DNA from: Commensalibacter intestini A911
GTDB taxonomy: Bacteria; Pseudomonadota; Alphaproteobacteria; Acetobacterales; Acetobacteraceae
NCBI RefSeq assembly: GCF_000231445.1
Contig: NZ_AGFR01000007.1
Coordinates: forward strand, 62,001 to 126,000
Direction of reading: 5' to 3'
DNA: 64,000 nucleotides
A model generated the notes under the pieces. It was not told the origin of the DNA. It made no database searches and was given only the letters and a program-made list of their open reading frames with translations. The stretch's first letter is position 1; the number at the start of each line of letters is the position of its first letter. The translations under genes and the position numbers were made by a program. Positions 1 to 7,840 of this stretch are shown in pieces.

Positions 1-1767
1 AGGTGATTTTTTTTCTGTTAATCCAGTAACGAAACGAGGGGCACGTTTCGTCGGACGCAACTCTGGATAAGCAGTATAAACCACATCTTTCGCTAATAAA
101 GCGTTACTACCCACAGCAACATATAAATCTGTTATAGAAGATTGTTTTAATGGTTTCAAAACCGTTTCTAAGATTTTTTGAGACCCATCAATTCCCTCTT
201 GTCGGAAGGCTTTCGCTAATGCAACTCGCCCCGCCTCAATTTTAATTTCTTTTTGTTGACTACTAACAAAATGGCGAATACGCGCCCTAGCCTTACCAGT
301 AACAACAAATCGTTCCCATGACGGAGAAGGATTCCCCTCTCTTGCTGTCATAATCTCAACTTGAGCACCGTTATGTAATTGCTCTCTTAATGGTACCAAA
401 CGACCATTAACCTTAGCTCCAACGCAACGATCACCAACTTGACTATGAACTGCATACGCAAAATCAACAGGCGTTGCACCACGAGGAAGCTGTATCAACT
501 CTCCTCTTGGCGTAAAACAAAAAACTAAATCTTGATAAAGTTCTAATTTCGTATTTTCTAAAAACTCATCAGGCGCCGCAGAATCTTCTAAAATATCCAA
601 CAGATCCTGAACCCAACGCAATTTTTTAAATTTAGGCGCTGCCTCTCCGACTTCAGCGTTGGCATCCTTACCCGCAACAGGCAGCTGCTTATAAACCCAA
701 TGCGACGCAACCCCATTCTCTGCAATATCATGCATTTCTCGAGTGCGGATTTGAATTTCAATTCGTTGATTACGAGGGTGCCTGAGAGTAACCCCAGTAT
801 GAATACTTTGATATCCGTTTGCCTTTGGCGTAGAGATATAGTCTTTAAACCGCCCAGCAACAACGGGATAACTGCTATGCACAACCCCTAGGGCCGCATA
901 ACAATCCTCTTTCGTATCCACAATAATACGAAATGCCATAATGTCAGATAATTGTTCAAAAGCGACTTGCCTTCTATTCATTTTTTCCCAAATAGAATAA
1001 CAAGATTTTTCACGACCTGTCGTTTCAACATTACGCAATCCAGCATCTTCACAGATCTCTTTAAGTTCCTGACAAACTTCTTCAACAATATCTGCTCCTT
1101 GCCCACGCAAGAAATTTAATCGAGCACGAATGGATGCATCTGCTTCTGGCTCTAAAACAGAAAAAGCAATATTCTGTAATTCCGTTTTAACATTATCCAT
1201 ACCGATACGTTCGGCCAATGGCGCATAAATATCCATGGTCTCACGTGCAATACGTTGCTTACGATCTAACCTTTGAACATAATGTAACGTTCGCATATTA
1301 TGCAAACGATCAGCTAACTTTACAATTAAAACACGGATATCTTTTGACATTGCCAAAACAAGCTTACGAAAATTTTCCGCCTGTTTTGTTCGGTCTGATT
1401 GCAACTCTAAACGAGTTAACTTGGTAACACCATCAACAAGGTCTGCAACAACAACACCAAACTCTTTTTCTAAGAATTCGCGAGTAACTTCTGTATCCTC
1501 AATAGTGTCGTGAAGTAATCCTGTGATAATAGAAGTAATATCCACTCTTAAATGTGCTAGAATATTTGCAACGGCAAGAGGGTGAATAATATACGGGGCA
1601 CCATTATCACGAAACTGCTGTTCGTGGGCCTTAAATGCGACTTGAAACGCTTTTTCGACAAGTGAAAGGTCTAAATCGGGCTCATATTTTCGAATATGCC
1701 GAATTAAACCTTCGCAATCAACGTGATCACTTTCACTTAATGTCGTGGGAAGATAAATATTTTCCAC
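1..1767 (-). CDS. Bifunctional (p)ppGpp synthetase/hydrolase, RelA/SpoT family (3' end cut off)
   Basis: Makes and degrades the alarmone (p)ppGpp in the cytosol. The visible part reads, in order, an HD hydrolase domain (IIHPLAVA near residue 50, LLHDTIEDT, KLADRLHNMRTL), the synthetase domain (FRIIVDTKEDCYAALG, then PKANGYQSIHT) and a TGS domain (CFTPRGELIQLPRGATPVDF). The gene runs off the left edge, so the C-terminal regulatory part is missing. The start is a GTG at 1767. An in-frame TAA lies directly before it, so no longer protein is possible and ATG-only searches miss this gene. It follows rpoZ on the same strand by about 75 bases, the usual alphaproteobacterial order. One RelA/SpoT protein (Rsh) normally does both jobs in this class; this is likely the only one but the window cannot show it. 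Confidence 0.95.
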   Translation of the reverse strand, partial: MENIYLPTTLSESDHVDCEGLIRHIRKYEPDLDLSLVEKAFQVAFKAHEQQFRDNGAPYIIHPLAVANILAHLRVDITSIITGLLHDTIEDTEVTREFLEKEFGVVVADLVDGVTKLTRLELQSDRTKQAENFRKLVLAMSKDIRVLIVKLADRLHNMRTLHYVQRLDRKQRIARETMDIYAPLAERIGMDNVKTELQNIAFSVLEPEADASIRARLNFLRGQGADIVEEVCQELKEICEDAGLRNVETTGREKSCYSIWEKMNRRQVAFEQLSDIMAFRIIVDTKEDCYAALGVVHSSYPVVAGRFKDYISTPKANGYQSIHTGVTLRHPRNQRIEIQIRTREMHDIAENGVASHWVYKQLPVAGKDANAEVGEAAPKFKKLRWVQDLLDILEDSAAPDEFLENTKLELYQDLVFCFTPRGELIQLPRGATPVDFAYAVHSQVGDRCVGAKVNGRLVPLREQLHNGAQVEIMTAREGNPSPSWERFVVTGKARARIRHFVSSQQKEIKIEAGRVALAKAFRQEGIDGSQKILETVLKPLKQSSITDLYVAVGSNALLAKDVVYTAYPELRPTKRAPRFVTGLTEKKSP

Positions 1768-1841
1768 TTAACCCCTGATACTGATTATTACCTTAATTTA
1801 ATCAATTATAAGCATAAAAACCAATATGAAAAGAAGGTTTT

Positions 1842-2246
1842 TTAAAAATTATCAGATCCCGAACGACGACGGTCAAGTTCACTCATAATCTCATTAATAT
1901 TTTCAAATGAATTATGAGACATATTCCGTTTTTCTTCTTCAGCAGTCACATCTTGAAGGCCAAAAATATTTTTTTCAGTTGGAATAATATCAACAACCTC
2001 TTCATCAATAGGTTCTGGCTCAGGAGCTCTAGCTAATGAACGAATAATATCTGACTTCACAGACTCCAGATCCACTTTTTCTTCAGCAATTTCACGTAAA
2101 GCGACAACAGGATTTTTGTCATCATCACGCTCTACCGTCATTGCCTCTCCTCTTGAAAGGTTACGAGCTCTTTGTGCAGCATAAAGAACGAGGTCAAAAC
2201 GATTAGGAATTTTTTCAATACAATCTTCGACAGTAACGCGTGCCAT
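1842..2246 (-). CDS. rpoZ: DNA-directed RNA polymerase omega subunit
   Basis: Small RNA polymerase subunit that helps assemble the core enzyme around beta prime. The 134-residue product begins [20 protein letters not shown], the family signature, followed by [11 protein letters not shown] and [14 protein letters not shown], which form the conserved omega fold in residues 1-70. The acidic tail after residue 75 is typical of the longer alphaproteobacterial forms. It sits between folK and the relA/spoT gene on the same strand with gaps of 73-75 bases and no evident terminator, so the three are probably co-transcribed. Omega is also linked to ppGpp binding in other bacteria, which fits this neighbour. 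Confidence 0.95.
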   Translation of the reverse strand: MARVTVEDCIEKIPNRFDLVLYAAQRARNLSRGEAMTVERDDDKNPVVALREIAEEKVDLESVKSDIIRSLARAPEPEPIDEEVVDIIPTEKNIFGLQDVTAEEEKRNMSHNSFENINEIMSELDRRRSGSDNF

Positions 2247-2319
2247 AAATCTTTAATCTCCAGATTTTAAATCAATCTTGAATATCTAATATAATTTTAT
2301 AAAAAAATCAAATTTCTTC

Positions 2320-2823
2320 TTATTTTTCATCCGAATAAAAAGAAATTTCTTGGTTTTCAGGAAGCTCCGCTATTAATTCATCTACACTTTTATGTGAGAT
2401 CGGATGCCTCCATTGTGGATCGATATCTCTCAAAGGATATAAAACAAAACCTCGTAAATGCAACCTAGGATGCGGAACAATAAGTCTAGGAGAATCATTT
2501 ATTATTTCGCCATTTACATCCAAAATGTCCAAATCTAAAGGTCGAGCCTCATTAACTTGTTGACGCTCTCTTCCTGCCTCTTTTTCTAGAGCATTCAAGA
2601 GCGTTAATAAGACCAAAGGTTCTATTTTTTTTTCTATTGCAATGACACCATTGATATAAAGAGGTTGAGAAGATGCTGGAATTGGACTAGTTTGGTACCA
2701 AGAAGATTGTTTAATGCTACATTGTAACTTTTTTGATAAATGATGTACTGCTTCTTGACACATACCATAAGGAGTGTCAGACCAAACGCCTGAAAGGTTA
2801 CTTCCAACTGCTATAATAATCAT
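2320..2823 (-). CDS. folK: 2-amino-4-hydroxy-6-hydroxymethyldihydropteridine diphosphokinase
   Basis: Folate pathway enzyme that transfers pyrophosphate from ATP to 6-hydroxymethyl-dihydropterin. The 167-residue protein is near the usual 160. Visible motifs are the N-terminal IIIAVGSNL, the middle YINGVIAI, and the family signature RPLDLDILD followed by PHPRLHLRGFVLYPL, which carries the ATP and metal contacts. It is the first gene of the folK-rpoZ-relA/spoT run and is transcribed away from the NYN-domain gene, with about 130 bases of shared promoter region between them. Confidence 0.95.
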   Translation of the reverse strand: MIIIAVGSNLSGVWSDTPYGMCQEAVHHLSKKLQCSIKQSSWYQTSPIPASSQPLYINGVIAIEKKIEPLVLLTLLNALEKEAGRERQQVNEARPLDLDILDVNGEIINDSPRLIVPHPRLHLRGFVLYPLRDIDPQWRHPISHKSVDELIAELPENQEISFYSDEK

Positions 2824-2852
2824 ATTTTTACTTACACAAATTCGTCACTTGA

Positions 2853-2881
2853 TTGAAACACTTTAAGATTAGCATTATTAT
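2853..2881 (+). promoter_or_regulatory. Probable sigma-70 promoter of the NYN-domain gene
   Basis: TTGAAA at 2853-2858 and TATTAT at 2876-2881 are separated by exactly 17 bases. Each box differs from the consensus by one base. It reads towards the NYN gene, whose ATG is 75 bases further on, and lies in the divergent gap with folK. Promoter calls in AT-rich DNA are error-prone, so confidence is moderate. Confidence 0.5.
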
Positions 2882-2955
2882 ACTATCTATAGTTTGATTA
2901 ACATTAGTTATACCAAAACTTTTCAGCGTTAATTATTTTATTTAGGATTATTTAC

Positions 2956-3543
2956 ATGTTTTTTAGAGAAAATGAAAAAGTTTGTCTATTTATCGATGGT
3001 GCGAATTTATATTCAGCCTCTCGAAACTTAGGATTTGATGTAGACTATAGAAATCTGTTAGCATTTTTTAGAAAACACTGTAATGTCTTGCGTGCTTATT
3101 ACTATTCAGCTGTATTAGATACAGAAGAATACTCTCCTCTAAAGCCTCTTACCGACTGGTTGGCTTATAATGGATTCTTTTTAGTTACAAAAAATGCAAG
3201 AGAATTCACAGATCAAAATGGTCGTAGAAGAATTAAAGGAAGCATGGATATCGAACTTGCAGTGGATATGATGGAAATTGCACCTCATATTGATCACGCT
3301 GTCTTATTCAGTGGTGATGCTGATCTCCGCCGCTTAGTTGAATCCGTGCAAAAACAAGGTGTGCGTGTTACTGTTATTTCATCTGTAAAGACAAACCCTC
3401 CAATGGTTGGAGATGAGTTACGTAGACAAGCTGATCAATTTTTAGACCTTGTTGATATTGCACCAGAATTTACACGAAGAAGTGGCGATAACAATACTCA
3501 AAACGATATTCCTAACCCAGTTATTCCTTTTACTGAAGAATAA
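2956..3543 (+). CDS. NYN-domain (LabA/PIN-like) protein
   Basis: A 195-residue member of the NYN family, which has a PIN-like nuclease fold and is expected to act on RNA in the cytosol. The acidic residues expected for metal binding are present: FIDGANLYS (Asp14, Asn17), KGSMDIELAVDMM (Asp98, Asp104) and LFSGDADLRRLV (Asp121, Asp123). The domain fills residues 10-160 and a short polar tail follows. The ATG is preceded by TTTAGGATTATTTAC, with AGGA eight bases upstream, a good ribosome site. The next gene begins only a few bases after the stop, so the uracil-DNA glycosylase is probably on the same transcript. The substrate is unknown. Confidence 0.88.
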   Translation: MFFRENEKVCLFIDGANLYSASRNLGFDVDYRNLLAFFRKHCNVLRAYYYSAVLDTEEYSPLKPLTDWLAYNGFFLVTKNAREFTDQNGRRRIKGSMDIELAVDMMEIAPHIDHAVLFSGDADLRRLVESVQKQGVRVTVISSVKTNPPMVGDELRRQADQFLDLVDIAPEFTRRSGDNNTQNDIPNPVIPFTEE

Positions 3544-3551
3544 ATCTTTTG

Positions 3552-4196
3552 ATGACAATCAACCTGCAACCTGATGTAAATTGTTCTTTATGCCCTCGTT
3601 TAGTAGAATATAGAGAAAATAATAAACAATTATATCCAATAGGATGGAACGCGCCTGTCCCTCCTTGGGGAGATCAACATGCCGAGTTTCTGATTGTTGG
3701 TCTTGCACCTGGTGTTAAGGGAGCAAATTTAACAGGAAGACCATTCACAGGCGACTATGCAGGAATATTACTCTATAACACTCTAATAAAATATAACTTC
3801 GCTACTGGCACTTATAATGCAGACCCTAATGACGGATTAACACTTAAAAATTGTAGAATTATTAATGCAGTTCGATGCGTCCCACCAGAGAATAAACCAA
3901 CTTCTCTAGAAGAAAAAACTTGCCGCCCATTTTTACTCAAAGAAATACAGAATATGCCTAAGTTAAAAATAATCTTAACTTTAGGTGTTATTGCCCATAA
4001 AAATATTTTAGCCTGCTTTGGGCGCCCAGTAACAAGTATTCCCTTTAAACATGGACAATTTTTTCAAAACAATGAGAAAATAACTATCGTCAACAGCTAT
4101 CATGTCTCTCGTTACAATACTAGTACAGGAAAACTTACAACAGTAATGTTCGAAGACGTTGTTTTTTCTATCCAAAAATACCTAAAATCTACTTAG
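3552..4196 (+). CDS. Uracil-DNA glycosylase, family 5 (UDGb type)
   Basis: Base-excision repair enzyme that removes uracil, and in this family also other deaminated bases, from DNA. The 214-residue protein has the family-5 motif GLAPGVKGANLTGRPFTGD at residues 50-68. The second catalytic motif is SYHVSRYNTSTGKL at 182-195. Four cysteines suited to a 4Fe-4S cluster (Cys11, Cys14, Cys109, Cys124) are spaced as in families 4 and 5. I chose the ATG at 3552 over the TTG one codon earlier. It follows the NYN gene with an eight-base gap. Its 3' end meets a possible small minus-strand gene. Confidence 0.88.
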   Translation: MTINLQPDVNCSLCPRLVEYRENNKQLYPIGWNAPVPPWGDQHAEFLIVGLAPGVKGANLTGRPFTGDYAGILLYNTLIKYNFATGTYNADPNDGLTLKNCRIINAVRCVPPENKPTSLEEKTCRPFLLKEIQNMPKLKIILTLGVIAHKNILACFGRPVTSIPFKHGQFFQNNEKITIVNSYHVSRYNTSTGKLTTVMFEDVVFSIQKYLKST

Positions 4197-4301
4197 TTAC
4201 TTTTTTAAAATTTTTTTATAAATAATGATACCGACTAAACCTACCATTAACAAAATATATACAATGAATGGTGAGATCGTTAATATTGCTTCTACGGTCA
4301 T
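4197..4301 (-). CDS. Possible 34-residue single-pass membrane peptide
   Basis: A short minus-strand reading frame in the gap between the uracil-DNA glycosylase and the PepSY protein. It starts with ATG at 4301 and ends with TAA one base after the glycosylase stop. The peptide begins MTVEAILTISPFIVYI and continues with a hydrophobic run (residues about 5-28, including LLMVGLVGIII). It ends in a basic tail, YKKILKK. An acidic N-terminus, one hydrophobic helix and a lysine-rich C-terminus are what a real small inner-membrane protein looks like. AT-rich noncoding DNA can also encode such runs by chance. A weak AG-rich stretch (AGTAGAAGTAA) precedes the ATG. Function unknown. Confidence 0.4.
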   Translation of the reverse strand: MTVEAILTISPFIVYILLMVGLVGIIIYKKILKK

Positions 4302-4391
4302 TTACTTCTACTTAAACATAACAAACACAACGTTTCTTTATTCATACCCTGATAATTCATAATTTAACAGTAGATATTTTATAATCTTATT

Positions 4392-4410
4392 GATAATAAT
4401 AATCATTATT
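4392..4410 (+). promoter_or_regulatory. Near-consensus Fur box
   Basis: GATAATAATAATCATTATT matches 17 of 19 bases of the classical Fur box (GATAATGATAATCATTATC). It lies inside a longer dyad with 9-base arms centred on C4404. It is 21 bases upstream of the ATG of the PepSY protein, a family often under iron control. Alphaproteobacterial Fur-family proteins (Fur, Mur, Irr) vary in their targets, so the exact regulator is an inference. Confidence 0.6.
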
Positions 4411-4431
4411 ATTTTTAAGCGACTATATTTT

Positions 4432-5904
4432 ATGAATAAAAAAACACTTTCTTTTTTTAGAATCTGCCATCAATGGATTGGTTTAATTGGGGGATGGTTC
4501 TTATTTCTTATCTTTATCTCTGGCACTATTTCTATTTTTGATAAAGAAATAACGCAGTGGATGCAACCAGAGCTGGGACAACACCCCATAGCAAAAACCA
4601 TCTCCAGCAAGGCGCTTAATCAATCTTTTGCTAGCTGGGAGAAATATAAACATATTCACAAAAACTTAATTGCACTGCCCACTGATAGAGACCCTTATAT
4701 CAGAGTTCTACATTTTCAAGATAATATGTTACAAGGGGTTGTGATTGATCCACGAGAGGGAAACATCCTTCCTGTTCGTGCAACAGGTGGTGGATATTTT
4801 ATTGATAGTCTTCATAATAATTTATTTATCGGCCGCTATATCGGTGGCGCCATTGTATTAATCATTGGCATTGCTTTTTTATTAGTCTTAATCAGCGGTG
4901 TTATTATTTACCTTCCGACTTTGATCAAAAACGCTTTCTTTATTTATCATAAACCTACAACCTTACGATTTAAATCTGATATTCATACGATTACAGGCTT
5001 ATTCTTCTTACCTTTTCTTTTTATCGTTTGTATCAGTGGCATCTTATTTTTGGCTCCTCGTTACATGCCAAATGGTGCACCTCCTCCAATATCTACACCT
5101 CCAAAACAAGCAGCAATCAAACAACAACCTCCTGAATTACTACCTTTACTAAAAAAAGCTGAAACGCATTTTAATTCGATGCCCAGCTCAATTGTCTTTA
5201 CAAAAAAAGAAATTAAGTTCTTTGAGGGTGATCAGCAACATATTGCACGCTTTAAAAATTATATTTCTTTTGATAAGAAAACAGGCCAACCAACCTCTTC
5301 TTCGACAAACATAACTCCTTTGACTTTACTGAATAAAACACTTTTAAGAATCCATACCGTCAGAGCTGGCGACATCTTACTACGTATAGTTTTTGCGACA
5401 ATGGGGTTATTTAGCAGCATTTTAATCGCTTATGGCTTATTATTTTACAGTCAGAAAAAAAGGAATAGCCAGCTATCGACACGCTCAATCCCTCGTCTTT
5501 ATGTCGATAAAACTATTGAAGGGATTAATATTGGGATCATTATGGGTTCTCTTATCGCTATTACCACATTATTATGGCTTAACCGATTACTTCCCGTATC
5601 ACTTACTGACCGAATGCACTGGGAAATCAGAGGATTCTTTATTACTTTTTTCTTAATTATATGCTGTGGAATTATTGCTTCATTATGCGATAAAATAAAA
5701 TTAGTATGGATCAGCTTAATGGGCATTCTGTCTAGTTTATGCCTATTTTTACCGTTCCTAGACTATATACAAACAGGCAGATATCTTAACGCTGCAATCA
5801 ATAATCATAATTATTTATATGTAACGATCGATGCGATTATTTTTCTATTTGGAGTTGTTTTTCTGCGGTTGTATTTTTACATTCAAAAGAAAGGAAAAAA
5901 CTAA
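4432..5904 (+). CDS. PepSY-associated transmembrane protein (iron-regulated, PiuB-like)
   Basis: A 490-residue inner-membrane protein of the PepSY/PiuB family, often found with siderophore or haem uptake genes and thought to take part in iron reduction or release. The N-terminus (RICHQWIGLIGGWFLFLIFISG) holds the first helix. An HNNLFIGRYIGG segment follows, then a second helix pair near HTITGLFFLPFLFI and several C-terminal helices. The reading frame could be extended upstream to a TTG at 4390, but that adds an isoleucine run encoded by the Fur box itself, so the ATG at 4432 is chosen. Its stop overlaps the start of the next gene by one base. No TonB receptor is adjacent, so the iron source is not shown. 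Confidence 0.85.
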   Translation: MNKKTLSFFRICHQWIGLIGGWFLFLIFISGTISIFDKEITQWMQPELGQHPIAKTISSKALNQSFASWEKYKHIHKNLIALPTDRDPYIRVLHFQDNMLQGVVIDPREGNILPVRATGGGYFIDSLHNNLFIGRYIGGAIVLIIGIAFLLVLISGVIIYLPTLIKNAFFIYHKPTTLRFKSDIHTITGLFFLPFLFIVCISGILFLAPRYMPNGAPPPISTPPKQAAIKQQPPELLPLLKKAETHFNSMPSSIVFTKKEIKFFEGDQQHIARFKNYISFDKKTGQPTSSSTNITPLTLLNKTLLRIHTVRAGDILLRIVFATMGLFSSILIAYGLLFYSQKKRNSQLSTRSIPRLYVDKTIEGINIGIIMGSLIAITTLLWLNRLLPVSLTDRMHWEIRGFFITFFLIICCGIIASLCDKIKLVWISLMGILSSLCLFLPFLDYIQTGRYLNAAINNHNYLYVTIDAIIFLFGVVFLRLYFYIQKKGKN

Positions 5905-6215
5905 TGTTTATCTTGGTTTTTATCATTAATTTCCTCAGTTTATTCTTTCTTATTTGCGCTTTAAATATCATTAGAGCACGTTATAAACTCACAGAGAATT
6001 CTTTAATGGAAAGTGTCATCTATAAAAGTGGTTTTACTTTATTTAACGTTATCAGCCTGCTTTTATGTTTATATTACTGGTCTAATCCAGGGTGGTTAAT
6101 TTGGATTAATTTGACCTCTATTAATGCCCTTATTATGGCTTTATGCTTAGGTTTTTATCCACAATTGTATACTAAATGGATGAAATTATTTCATTGTAAT
6201 CAAGCACCTAAATAG
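5904..6215 (+). CDS. Small membrane protein, DUF3325-like
   Basis: A 103-residue protein with three predicted membrane helices: residues about 3-22, 48-63 and 67-87. Size, helix pattern and position next to a PepSY protein match DUF3325, which accompanies iron-uptake membrane proteins in many proteobacteria. I rely on context as much as on sequence for that name. The ATG overlaps the upstream stop codon by one base (TAATG) and AAGGAAA lies just before it, so translation is probably coupled and both genes share the Fur-type control. Confidence 0.6.
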   Translation: MFILVFIINFLSLFFLICALNIIRARYKLTENSLMESVIYKSGFTLFNVISLLLCLYYWSNPGWLIWINLTSINALIMALCLGFYPQLYTKWMKLFHCNQAPK

Positions 6216-6229
6216 CGCCTGATTACAAT
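6193..6229. terminator. Inverted repeat at the convergent DUF3325/ppx junction
   Basis: Arms ATTGTAATCA (6193-6202) and TGATTACAAT (6220-6229) pair perfectly over ten bases. The repeat spans the DUF3325 stop codon and lies just before the ppx stop on the other strand, so it can serve both directions. The U-tract is poor on either side, so terminator activity is inferred. Confidence 0.45.
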
Positions 6230-6242
6230 ATTAATAACTTAA

Positions 6243-7781
6243 CTATTGTTTCTTAGACGCTTTAGGTGCTTTTAATGCTTTTGGTTCATCTTCATGATCA
6301 GGTAACAATTGTGTTTCTAATCCCATTAACTGCCCTAAACGACTAAGACGTCTTGTTACTGCATCACTAATAACAGCATCTAAATGATGAGAGAAATATA
6401 ACGTTAATTTCTTTTTACCGACTTTTAAACGTGTTCTTAATAATAGACTAGGTAAATTGCCTGATAACGTATAAGCAACACGAAAAGCCATCCCTAAAAT
6501 AACAGCTTGTTCAAATTGTTTATGCGTCAAGATTTTCTTTGCTGAAGATAAAAATTCTTCTTCCACCCCTGCTTCATAACGCATTGCCGTTGTTAATGCC
6601 AAGAATGCACGTGTTGGATGATCAAATGCCATTCCAGCCATACATAAAATGCGTCGATAAGATTCCTCTTTGCGATAGGCTGGATGGTCATGGCAACCTG
6701 AGTCAGAGATTAAACAAGCATTCCAACGCAATCTTTTCATTGTAACACTCTCATCTTTAAAAAGACTACTTGTCCATTGCATTAATGCCAAAGGAAACTC
6801 TTTAACTCTTCCCAAACGTTCACTAATATCCCTTGCCGCAGATTCTTGAGGATCTTGACTACGCGCAGATTGTGAAACCACATTGCGCATATACCACCCT
6901 TCACGCACACCTTCGGCACAAAAAATGATTTTTTCAGGACGCATTCTAGCTAATAATTGCCCCAATACCGTTGCTGCATAAGGTAAATCATTTAAGCGTT
7001 TATGAATAAAGGTAGGCATATTATTATTTAAGCCACCCTTTGATTTTTCAATTGTCCATTCAACCATCCTTTTGGCCTCATCATAAGGCAAAGTAAAATA
7101 ATGAACAATCGAAAGCGGATAAGAGGTATATTCCATATAAAGTTGAGCCATTGCTCTAAAAGCCCCCCCCACTAAATACAGATTTTTCTTCTTGACCTCA
7201 TCAAGCCATTCTACAGTTTTTAAATCTTTGGTAACGATTGATTTAGCTTTAGAGACTTTACGTTCAGAACGATCCATCAAACGAATCACCCCTAAAGGTA
7301 ATGTCTGGGCATTAAACCGTTGTTGACCACAAAGTTGTACCAGCTCCATTGATCCCCCACCAATATCCGCAACAACACCATCTGCATTTGGAATACTGCA
7401 TAATACCCCTGCTGCTGCGTAATCAGCTTCCTCTTCCCCTGTCAAAATATGAATAGGAACATTTGGCATCCACTGATTAAGCTTATTAATAAATTCTGGG
7501 CCGTCTGTTGCATCTCTAACTGCCGCGGTTGCTAAAACAACAAAAGGATCTGCGCCCATAGTTGTTGCTACGGCATAAAAACGTTTAAAAACATCTTCTG
7601 CCAAAGCAACCCCTTTAGGATTCAATCGTTTACTTGTGTCCAAACCACTCCCCAACCGTAATGTTGCTTTTTCATTAAAAATCATTACGGGATTACGTTC
7701 TCTCCCCTCAAAAACGACTAGACGAACAGAATTAGATCCTAAATCAACAATTGCTGAGCGCATCAAGGAGTGAGAATTCAT
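6243..7781 (-). CDS. ppx: Exopolyphosphatase, Ppx/GppA family
   Basis: Hydrolyses inorganic polyphosphate, and in some members pppGpp, in the cytosol. The 512-residue protein has the actin-like ASKHA fold. AIVDLGSNSVRLVVFEG near residue 10 is phosphate loop 1, GEEEADYAAAGV is the conserved Glu motif, and VADIGGGSMELVQL is phosphate loop 2. A C-terminal HD-like helical part follows, with a basic tail ending KAPKASKKQ. AAAGGATCATTTAT precedes the ATG. It sits 59 bases after ppk on the same strand, so the opposing polyphosphate-making and -degrading enzymes are probably co-transcribed. Activity on pppGpp cannot be judged from sequence. Confidence 0.92.
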   Translation of the reverse strand: MNSHSLMRSAIVDLGSNSVRLVVFEGRERNPVMIFNEKATLRLGSGLDTSKRLNPKGVALAEDVFKRFYAVATTMGADPFVVLATAAVRDATDGPEFINKLNQWMPNVPIHILTGEEEADYAAAGVLCSIPNADGVVADIGGGSMELVQLCGQQRFNAQTLPLGVIRLMDRSERKVSKAKSIVTKDLKTVEWLDEVKKKNLYLVGGAFRAMAQLYMEYTSYPLSIVHYFTLPYDEAKRMVEWTIEKSKGGLNNNMPTFIHKRLNDLPYAATVLGQLLARMRPEKIIFCAEGVREGWYMRNVVSQSARSQDPQESAARDISERLGRVKEFPLALMQWTSSLFKDESVTMKRLRWNACLISDSGCHDHPAYRKEESYRRILCMAGMAFDHPTRAFLALTTAMRYEAGVEEEFLSSAKKILTHKQFEQAVILGMAFRVAYTLSGNLPSLLLRTRLKVGKKKLTLYFSHHLDAVISDAVTRRLSRLGQLMGLETQLLPDHEDEPKALKAPKASKKQ

Positions 7782-7840
7782 ATAAATGATCCTTTATAAT
7801 TCAAATGTAGCGTAACTGTAGCGTGATGACTTTATAAAAA

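Noticed and set aside
4390-4431. Upstream TTG start for the PepSY gene
   Set aside because: The added residues are an isoleucine run produced by the Fur box; the ATG at 4432 gives a normal protein.
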